Under the pieces are notes generated by a model, which searched no databases, was not told the DNA's origin, and saw nothing but the letters and a program-made list of their open reading frames with translations. Made by a program: the position numbers and the translations under genes. From Paracoccaceae bacterium (GTDB lineage: Bacteria; Pseudomonadota; Alphaproteobacteria; Rhodobacterales; Rhodobacteraceae), in contig SKWP01000069.1 in the NCBI GenBank assembly GCA_007128865.1, positions 1 through 21,423 on the forward strand: a stretch of 21,423 nt of DNA, in the 5' to 3' direction. Of the stretch, positions 14,819 through 20,569 are shown in pieces. The stretch's first letter is position 1; each line of letters opens with the position of its first letter.

Positions 14819-15514
14819 ATGAACACACAACCGCCCCCCGACCATACGCTTGTGCTGCTGCGCTGCCGTCAGGGCGACAAGGGGCATGCGCTGGGCCTGA
14901 GGTCGGGTGACATCCTGATCGGGGTCGATGGCAAGACCTGGCGCGGTGGCACCACGGCCCTGCAGGCGCGCATGAACAATGCCGACCGCCCCAGCGCGCT
15001 GAGTTTCCAGCGGGGTTCGGCAGTCTTTACCGTGATGACCGGCTGCGCCAATCTGGGCGCATGGCAACGCATCGCGATGCCCGAGGCGGGCGCCGGACTG
15101 CCGGCCCGCCCGGATGGCCTGTCCAACTGGGAAATTGTTGTGGATGCCCGCGGCAACCATGATCTGTTTGCCCATGGCCCGTCGCTGCTGGCGCTTCTGC
15201 TGCCGCCGCTCTGGCTGGCCAAGTCGCGGCTCTGGACCGGGCTGGCGCTGTTTGGCGCGATCGTCGCGCTGGCCGTTCCTGTCGGTTTGCCGCTGGTTGT
15301 CTGTGTGTGGCTCGCCGCCGGGTTGCACCTGTGGCGCGACGGCGCGGCACATCAGCGTGTCAATCTGCAGATGCAGGGCTATGCCCGAGCGGGGATCATC
15401 GCCGCCCGGTCCGAAGCCGAGGCGGTGGCAAGCTGGCAGGGCCTCGTGCCCGAGGCGCGGTTCCGCTTTGCGCCGCCGGTTCGATCTGCCGGGCCGCAAT
15501 CAGAACTGGGCTGA
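14819..15514 (+). CDS. PDZ-like domain plus C-terminal membrane helices, function unknown
   Basis: The 231-aa product has no family I can name. Residues 22-75 contain GHALGLRSGDILIGVDGKTW, the carboxylate-loop/strand pattern of PDZ-like domains, ending in SFQRGSAVFTVMTG. Residues ~121-172 hold two or three closely spaced hydrophobic helices. The tail (RVNLQMQGYARAGIIAARSE) resembles the helix-and-repeat end seen in some small alphaproteobacterial membrane proteins of unknown function. With no signal peptide, the PDZ-like part should be cytoplasmic. The ATG at 14819 has GGTGAG 5 nt upstream; a GTG at 14810 is the alternative. It is the second gene after the MotF-like one, in the place where R. 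sphaeroides also has an uncharacterised gene. Its last 15 bp overlap the end of rpoN on the opposite strand. Confidence 0.7.
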   Translation: MNTQPPPDHTLVLLRCRQGDKGHALGLRSGDILIGVDGKTWRGGTTALQARMNNADRPSALSFQRGSAVFTVMTGCANLGAWQRIAMPEAGAGLPARPDGLSNWEIVVDARGNHDLFAHGPSLLALLLPPLWLAKSRLWTGLALFGAIVALAVPVGLPLVVCVWLAAGLHLWRDGAAHQRVNLQMQGYARAGIIAARSEAEAVASWQGLVPEARFRFAPPVRSAGPQSELG

Positions 15515-16852
15515 CAGCACCGCCTGCCGCCGGCGCAGTGCCGATGTGGGGATCCGCAACTGTTCGCGGTACTTGGCTACCGTGCGGCGCGCGACGGTGA
15601 TGCCGTCCTTTTCCAGCAACCGCACCAGCGCCTCGTCGCTCAGCGGGCGCGCCGCCGGTTCGGACTGGATCAGCTTGCGAATGCGGTTGCGGACCGCTTC
15701 GGCGGAACCGGTGCTGCCATCCTGCGACGGCAGGGCTGCGGAAAAGAAGCGCTTCAGCGGCATCAGGCCGTAAGGGGTGGCCATGGTGACGGCATTGGTC
15801 ACGCGGCTGACCGTGCTTTCGTGAATGCCGACAGCTTCGGCGATGTCCTTCAGGATCATGGGGCGCAGGTGGGCCGGGCCCTGTTCGAAAAAGGCACGCT
15901 GGTTGCGCAGGATTTCCTGACCGATCTTCAGCACCGTATGGTTGCGGTACTGCACGGCCCGTGACAGCCAGCGCGCAACCGAAAGCCGTTCGGCCACATA
16001 ATCGGCCACCTGCTGGCGTGCCGGCGTGCGGGCATTCTGGCGCGGCACGGGCGTATCGGTTTCCGAATGCCGCACAACCACGGCCGGCAGGGTGGACTGG
16101 TTCAGCTCCATCCGCCATCCGCCATCGGCAAGCCGGCTGACCAGCAGATCGGGCGCTCGGATCGGCAGCGGGGCCTGATCGAAACGGGCGCCGGGCTTGG
16201 GGTCGAGCCCGCGCAAGGCGCGCAGGACGGCGCGCAGCGAATCCATGTCGGTCCTGCAGACGCGGCACAGCCCGGCAAGGTCTGCTGCCGCCAGCATCGG
16301 CAGGTTTTCCAGCACCGCCGCAAAGAGCGGCGTCAGAAGGCCCGAGTCTGCCGCCTGCAACCGCAGGCATTCGGCCAGATCGCGGGCGAACAGGCCGGCC
16401 GGGTCCAGCCCCTGCAGGCGCCCCAGCATGGCCCGGGCTTCGGCCAGCGTCACACCGCCCCGCAGCGCAATCTCGTCAAGCGGCGCATCGAGCCAGCCCG
16501 AGGGCGCCAGTGCCTCGAGAAACAGTTCGGCAAGCGCCTGGTTTCGCGCATCGAGCCCGAGCGCCGAAATCTGCCCGGCGACATGCGCATAAAGCGAGGG
16601 GCCGGATTCATCGGCCAGCGCGCCGATCCTGTCCCAGTCCTGCGCAGAGCCGTTCGCGCTGCCCTGCGTGACGCGGGCGCCGGGCTCGGCGCGGCTGCGC
16701 AGCGCCACGAACGGGTTTTCGTCGGCCTGGCCTTCAATGAATGCCTGAAGCTCGGCATTGCTCATCTGCAGAAAGGTAATGGCCTGCTGAAGCTGCTGGT
16801 TGACGACAAGCGTCTGGCGATGGCTGGCAAGAATTGACGGGCTGTAATGCAT
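15500..16852 (-). CDS. rpoN: RNA polymerase sigma-54 factor RpoN (flagellar paralogue, RpoN2 type)
   Basis: The product is 450 aa, somewhat short for the family because the acidic region II is reduced. The Gln/Leu-rich activator-interacting region I is at the N-terminus (QTLVVNQQLQQAITFLQMSN). The HTH region has GIHESTVSRVTNAVTMATPY. The RpoN box ARRTVAKYR is intact at 421-429 and reads the -24 element. A perfect AAGGAGG ribosome site (16859-16865) six nt from the ATG at 16852 fixes the start over upstream in-frame ATGs. Its location inside a flagellar cluster full of sigma-54 promoters points to the specialised flagellar RpoN2 of the R. sphaeroides group rather than the nitrogen-fixation copy. 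It converges on the PDZ-like gene with a 15-bp overlap. Confidence 0.95.
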   Translation of the reverse strand: MHYSPSILASHRQTLVVNQQLQQAITFLQMSNAELQAFIEGQADENPFVALRSRAEPGARVTQGSANGSAQDWDRIGALADESGPSLYAHVAGQISALGLDARNQALAELFLEALAPSGWLDAPLDEIALRGGVTLAEARAMLGRLQGLDPAGLFARDLAECLRLQAADSGLLTPLFAAVLENLPMLAAADLAGLCRVCRTDMDSLRAVLRALRGLDPKPGARFDQAPLPIRAPDLLVSRLADGGWRMELNQSTLPAVVVRHSETDTPVPRQNARTPARQQVADYVAERLSVARWLSRAVQYRNHTVLKIGQEILRNQRAFFEQGPAHLRPMILKDIAEAVGIHESTVSRVTNAVTMATPYGLMPLKRFFSAALPSQDGSTGSAEAVRNRIRKLIQSEPAARPLSDEALVRLLEKDGITVARRTVAKYREQLRIPTSALRRRQAVLSAQF

Positions 16853-16890
16853 GGCGAACCTCCTTGGTCCGCCCATTCTTGCCAAAGCCC

Positions 16891-16939
16891 CGGAAAATGC
16901 AAAAAATCTGTTTGACAGGGCTAAAATGACGGTTTTCCG
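16891..16939 (-). promoter_or_regulatory. AT-rich rpoN upstream region with inverted repeat
   Basis: The 133 bp between the fliC terminator and the rpoN start are clearly more A+T-rich than the surroundings. They contain an inverted repeat CGGAAAA (16891-16897) / TTTTCCG (16933-16939) with 35 bases between arms. The rpoN promoter must lie here, but I find neither a convincing -35/-10 pair nor a sigma-54 site on the minus strand. The repeat is a possible operator, at low confidence. Confidence 0.25.
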
Positions 16940-16985
16940 ACGCCCTTGGTTTTCAGGCCGATTGCAGCGTACAGGAAAAACACGA

Positions 16986-17012
16986 ACCCCCGGCAGTCAT
17001 CCTGCCGGGGGT
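16986..17012 (-). terminator. intrinsic terminator of fliC
   Basis: An 11-bp perfect stem (arms 16986-16996 and 17002-17012, core CCCCCGGCAG/CTGCCGGGGG) with a 5-nt loop lies 24 bases after the flagellin stop. Read on the minus strand it is followed by TTCGTGTTTTTCC, a T-rich tail. This is a strong rho-independent terminator that should insulate rpoN from the very high flagellin transcription. Confidence 0.88.
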
Positions 17013-17036
17013 CAGGTCTGCGGTGTCGGAATTCCG

Positions 17037-18509
17037 TCAGCCGCGCAGCAGACTCATCACGTTCTGCTTGGAGGCATTGGCCTGCGCCAGCATCGCGGTT
17101 GCCGCCTGGCTGAGGATCTGGCCGCGGGCCAGATTGGTCGATTCGGCGGCAAAATCGGCGTCCATGATCTGCGAGCGCGCCGCCTCGACCGAGGTCGAGA
17201 TGTTGGTCAGGTTCGAGATGGTCGAATCGAGCCGGTTGGAAACCGCACCCAGATCGGACCGCGCCTGGCTGACCTTGGACAGCGCCATGTCGATGACGTT
17301 GATCGCCCTGCCCGCGCCTTCGGCCGTGGAGAGATCGATCTCGGCCAGTTGCTCGAGCTGGCTGGGCGAGTTGGAATTCTGGAAGAAGGCTTCGTCGGTC
17401 GTGTTGTCCGAGGTATGGACCGAAAAGACCTTGGTCGAGGACAGCGTGACCTGCCCGGTTACGGTCGCGCTGTCGCCGTCGGTCAGGGATTCGCTGGTGT
17501 TGAAGGTCGTGGTGGCCGAGGTGCCATCGGCATTCAGCACGTCCACGTCCAGCGTCAGGTCGCCGCCGGCGCCATCGTCGGAAACGAAGTTCGAGATTGC
17601 GATGTTGGCACCGGTGGTGTCGGTCAGGATGATCTCGCCGTTGTTGTCGCCCATGCCGGCGGTCACGCCGGTCCGGGTCGTGACGGCATTGATGGCGTCG
17701 CGCAGCGAACGCAGGTCGTTCTCGTCCGAAATGGCGACCGGTCCGACATCCACGTTGTTGATCCGGAAGGAAAGCTGGCCCTTGGCATCGAGATTCGACA
17801 GTTTCGCGACCGTCTGGGCGGTAGCGGAAACGCCGGTCTGCGACGATACGCCGTTGATGGCCGATGCCAGTTGCCGGGCCGACATTTCCGCCGACTGGTC
17901 GACTTCGGCCGAACCGGCATGCCCCGAGATGATGATGTTGGTACCGGCGGCAATCGCCGACGCACCGTCTGCCACATTGACATCCGAGCGCAGCGTGAAG
18001 GCACCGATTTCCGTTGCGCGGGTGCTTTCGACATTGACCGAAACGGTGATGTTCGCGTCGGCACCGATCTGGAACTGCTTGCCCGAAAAGCTGCCGTCCA
18101 TGATGTTCATGCCGTTGAAGGTCGTGGTCTCCGACACACGATTGATTTCGGCAATCAACTGGCGGCTTTCGGCCACGATGTTTCCGCGGTCCGACGAGGT
18201 GTTGGTGTCGTTCGACGACTGCACCGCCAGCTCGCGCAGGCGCTGGAGCATGTTCGATACCTCGACATGGGCGGATTCGGTGGTGTCGATCAGGTTCTTG
18301 CCATCGGTGGCGTTGCGCACCCCTTGGTTGAGGCCCATGATCTGCGCGGTCATCTTTTCGCCGATGGCCATGCCGGCGGCATCGTCCTTGGCGGCATTGA
18401 TGCGCAGGCCGGTGGACAGGCGCGTCATCGCCGAATTCAACTGGTCGTTCACGCGCGTCATGTTCGCCTGTGCGGCAAGCGCGCCGATGTTGGTATTGAT
18501 GCTGGTCAT
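17037..18509 (-). CDS. fliC: flagellin FliC
   Basis: This is the filament subunit, 490 aa. The N-terminal D0/D1 region has MTSINTNIGALAAQ, LSTGLRINAAKDDAAGMAIG and LQRLRELAVQSSND (88-101), followed by E114 and NRVS...FNGMN. The C-terminal D1/D0 region has SQARSDLGAVSNRLDSTISN and ends in AQANASKQNVMSLLRG. A Thr/Ala/Asp-rich variable region lies between, at roughly 150-400, and forms the surface domains. GGAG lies 8 nt before the ATG at 18509. The conserved segments look like enterobacterial/gammaproteobacterial flagellin rather than the short alphaproteobacterial type, which fits the transferred origin proposed for Fla1. A sigma-28-like promoter lies upstream and a terminator downstream. Confidence 0.96.
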   Translation of the reverse strand: MTSINTNIGALAAQANMTRVNDQLNSAMTRLSTGLRINAAKDDAAGMAIGEKMTAQIMGLNQGVRNATDGKNLIDTTESAHVEVSNMLQRLRELAVQSSNDTNTSSDRGNIVAESRQLIAEINRVSETTTFNGMNIMDGSFSGKQFQIGADANITVSVNVESTRATEIGAFTLRSDVNVADGASAIAAGTNIIISGHAGSAEVDQSAEMSARQLASAINGVSSQTGVSATAQTVAKLSNLDAKGQLSFRINNVDVGPVAISDENDLRSLRDAINAVTTRTGVTAGMGDNNGEIILTDTTGANIAISNFVSDDGAGGDLTLDVDVLNADGTSATTTFNTSESLTDGDSATVTGQVTLSSTKVFSVHTSDNTTDEAFFQNSNSPSQLEQLAEIDLSTAEGAGRAINVIDMALSKVSQARSDLGAVSNRLDSTISNLTNISTSVEAARSQIMDADFAAESTNLARGQILSQAATAMLAQANASKQNVMSLLRG

Positions 18510-18557
18510 GCTCGTAGCTCCATCTGAAAGGCCTGCGCCTTGCAGCGCCTGAACTCC

Positions 18558-18584
18558 AGAACGGCAGTGCCGGAAAAAGTTTAG
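18558..18584 (-). promoter_or_regulatory. sigma-28 (FliA)-like promoter of fliC
   Basis: On the minus strand CTAAA (18584-18580) is followed after 14 bases by GCCGTTCT (18565-18558). The FliA consensus is TAAA-N15-GCCGATAA, so both boxes are good but the spacer is one base short. Transcription would start near 18551, about 40 nt before the flagellin ATG. Flagellin transcription by sigma-28 is established in R. sphaeroides and most flagellated bacteria. Confidence 0.62.
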
Positions 18585-18596
18585 CCCGAGACCGGA

Positions 18597-18613
18597 CTGG
18601 CACGCCCCTTGCA
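18597..18613 (+). promoter_or_regulatory. sigma-54 promoter of motA-motB
   Basis: CTGGCACGCCCCTTGCA matches the -24/-12 consensus, with GG at 18599-18600 and GC at 18611-18612. The start is expected near 18624, about 25 nt before the motA ATG. It lies only 12 bp from the upstream end of the divergent fliC promoter. A sigma-54 motA promoter is also known in R. sphaeroides. Confidence 0.93.
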
Positions 18614-18648
18614 CCTCTGTTGCGGAACTCGAACGGGCAGAGGGCAAG

Positions 18649-19413
18649 ATGGATCTGGCGACCATTATCGGATATGTGGGTGCTGTCGGCATGGTCATCG
18701 GTGCCATGATCGTGGCCGGCGGGCTTGGGCCGTTCATGGATGTGCCCGCGATCCTGATCGTCTTCGGCGGTACCGGGTTCGCTGCCCTTTCCACCACATC
18801 GTTTGCGACCTTCGCCCGCAGTTTCAAGGCGATGATGCTGATGATCCGCCCCTTTGCCCTGCGCATCGAGGATCTGGTCCCGCGCATGGTCGAGCTGGCC
18901 ACCATTGCCCGCAAGGAGGGCATGATGGCCCTCGAAGGCCAGCAGGTGCCCGACAGGTTCTTCGAGCGCGGATTGCAGATGCTGGTCGACGGTGCCGATG
19001 AGGCAAAGCTCGTCAAGCAGCTCAAGCAGGATGTGAAGGCGATGAAGGCGCGCCATTACGCCACCCAGCGCGCGGTAAAGGCCTGGGTGGATATCGGCCC
19101 TGCCTTCGGCATGATCGGAACCCTGATCGGGCTGGTGCTGATGCTGCGCAACATGGAAGATGTCGCCTCGATCGGCCCTGCCATGGCCATTGCCCTGCTG
19201 ACCACGCTTTACGGGGCCTTTCTGGCGAATGTGCTGTTCGGTCCGGCGCTGACCAAGATGGAGCTGCGCAGCGAGGCCGAGGTCGAATACCGGATGCTGG
19301 TGATCGAGGGGTTGCGCGGGATCGTGCGGGGCGAAAGCCCGCGGCTGGTGGAAGACCATCTTGCCGCGGCGCTCGATCCGCTGGCGCAGGAAAAGCTGCG
19401 TGCGGCGGCCTGA
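18649..19413 (+). CDS. motA: flagellar stator protein MotA (PomA-like)
   Basis: MotA is the four-helix stator subunit that conducts ions with MotB and pushes FliG. The protein is 254 aa, the length of Vibrio PomA rather than the ~295 aa of E. coli MotA. Helices lie near 4-24, 29-49, 149-167 and 175-198. The cytoplasmic loop keeps the FliG-facing Arg88-Lys89 (TIARKEGMMALEG). The conserved prolines at 151 (DIGPAFGMIGTLIG) and 177 (IGPAMAIALLTTLYGA) are present. It follows the sigma-54 promoter at 18597, and motB starts 17 nt after it. Ion specificity cannot be read from the sequence; R. sphaeroides Fla1 is proton-driven. Confidence 0.95.
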   Translation: MDLATIIGYVGAVGMVIGAMIVAGGLGPFMDVPAILIVFGGTGFAALSTTSFATFARSFKAMMLMIRPFALRIEDLVPRMVELATIARKEGMMALEGQQVPDRFFERGLQMLVDGADEAKLVKQLKQDVKAMKARHYATQRAVKAWVDIGPAFGMIGTLIGLVLMLRNMEDVASIGPAMAIALLTTLYGAFLANVLFGPALTKMELRSEAEVEYRMLVIEGLRGIVRGESPRLVEDHLAAALDPLAQEKLRAAA

Positions 19414-19430
19414 TGCATCGGGGATAGACC

Positions 19431-20516
19431 ATGGCCGCCCGTACCAAATCGCGCAAGATCATTCCCGTTGCGGTCGATCCGGATGACGACGACGACGCCG
19501 AGGACTGCCCGCGCTGCCCGCCGGTGGGCGCCCCGGCATGGATGGCCACATTCGCCGACATGGCCACGCTTCTGATGGCGTTCTTCGTGCTGATCCTGTC
19601 GTTCGCGAATTTCGACGAAGTGTCGTTCAAGAAGATGACCGGCGCCCTGCGCGAGCATTTCGGCAGCCGCATCGTCGAGATACTGCCGAACCCGGAAAGC
19701 ACCACGATACTGGAAATGGATTTCCGGCCCGCGACAACGCCGCCCTCGCCCCAGGATTCGCCCGATCCGCAGGATCATTCCGCCGCGCAATCCGAGATGC
19801 TCGAACAACTCGCGGAAATCCTTGCCGAGGCCATGGCACAGGGCGGGATGACGCTCAGCAATGCCGACGGTCTGGTTTCGCTGCGGCTGCCCGAAGCCGC
19901 GAGTGTTGCAGACCTGGCTCAGGCGCTGTCGCAGGTGGTGGATGATTTCGCCGGCCTGTCGGGGCAGGACGCAGCCGGCAGCCCGGGCGAGGAGGAAGGG
20001 CAGGGCGCCGAGCCCGGGGATCAGGCCGCACCGGGCGATGCCGGCCGCAATGCCGATGCCCGCGCCGCCATCGCCGATGCCCGGCTGCGCGTTGCCCTGC
20101 GCGAACTGCAGGCGCAGGGGCTTGTGGATGTGGAACGGGATGAAGAGCAGGTCATCGTGACCATCGGTTCGGGCGGGGCGTTCCGTTCCGGTTCGGCCGA
20201 TCTGACCTTCGAGGCGCAGGAGATCATGGCCCGAATCGCGCTTTCGGGGGTTGGTGCCGATGCCCGCATCACGGTTACCGGCCACACCGATTCGGTACCG
20301 CTTGCCGGCGGGCCCTTTACCGACAACTGGGGCCTTGCGGCGGCGCGGGCATCATCGGTGGTTCGCGAACTCGGTGCCAGCGGTCTGGTCGATCCTTCGG
20401 CGCTGGTGGCGGTCAGCCGGGGGGAATCGGCACCCGTGGCCACCAACGAGACCGAGCAAGGTCGGGAGGCCAACCGCCGCATCGAGATCGTCTTTGATTA
20501 CGGCAGCGGGCGCTGA
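19431..20516 (+). CDS. motB: flagellar stator protein MotB (PomB-like)
   Basis: MotB is the stator subunit that anchors to peptidoglycan and carries the ion-binding Asp. The protein is 361 aa. A short acidic, Cys-containing N-terminus (DCPRCPPVG, 25-33) precedes the single helix (about 38-59). That helix contains the critical Asp43 in MATFADMATLLMAFFVLILS. A long Gln/Ala/Gly/Glu-rich linker runs from about 80 to 220. The C-terminal OmpA-like domain has VTGHTDSVPLAGG, NWGLAAARA and NRRIEIVFD for peptidoglycan binding. The Cys-x-x-Cys-Pro-Pro lead-in recalls Vibrio PomB (CDCPPPG). In R. sphaeroides MotB is the functional partner of FliL and MotF, both of which have counterparts in this window. 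Confidence 0.95.
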   Translation: MAARTKSRKIIPVAVDPDDDDDAEDCPRCPPVGAPAWMATFADMATLLMAFFVLILSFANFDEVSFKKMTGALREHFGSRIVEILPNPESTTILEMDFRPATTPPSPQDSPDPQDHSAAQSEMLEQLAEILAEAMAQGGMTLSNADGLVSLRLPEAASVADLAQALSQVVDDFAGLSGQDAAGSPGEEEGQGAEPGDQAAPGDAGRNADARAAIADARLRVALRELQAQGLVDVERDEEQVIVTIGSGGAFRSGSADLTFEAQEIMARIALSGVGADARITVTGHTDSVPLAGGPFTDNWGLAAARASSVVRELGASGLVDPSALVAVSRGESAPVATNETEQGREANRRIEIVFDYGSGR

Positions 20517-20521
20517 GCCTG

Positions 20522-20549
20522 CTAACATTCCCCACAGCCCTGCCGTTAG
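20522..20549 (+). promoter_or_regulatory. sigma-28-like promoter of fliD
   Basis: CTAAC (20522-20526), a 15-base spacer, then GCCGTTAG (20542-20549) fits the FliA pattern TAAA-N15-GCCGATAA with three mismatches. It sits directly between motB and fliD. The expected start would be very close to the fliD ribosome site (GGGAAGGAG, 20555-20563), giving an unusually short leader, which lowers confidence. GCTAAC...GTTAGC also forms an inverted repeat here. Confidence 0.45.
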
Positions 20550-20569
20550 CTGACGGGAAGGAGACTGCC

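Noticed and set aside
16911..16916. Perfect TTGACA on the plus strand upstream of the fliC 3' end
   Set aside because: There is no -10 box at 16-18 bases and no plus-strand gene downstream.
17023..18552. 509-codon plus-strand frame opposite fliC, Ser/Val-rich
   Set aside because: It is the mirror of a strongly conserved flagellin, with no ribosome site or promoter.
16921..19359. 812-codon minus-strand frame across fliC and motA
   Set aside because: It overlaps flagellin in another frame, crosses the divergent promoter region and shows low-complexity His/Arg repeats; it is a composition shadow.
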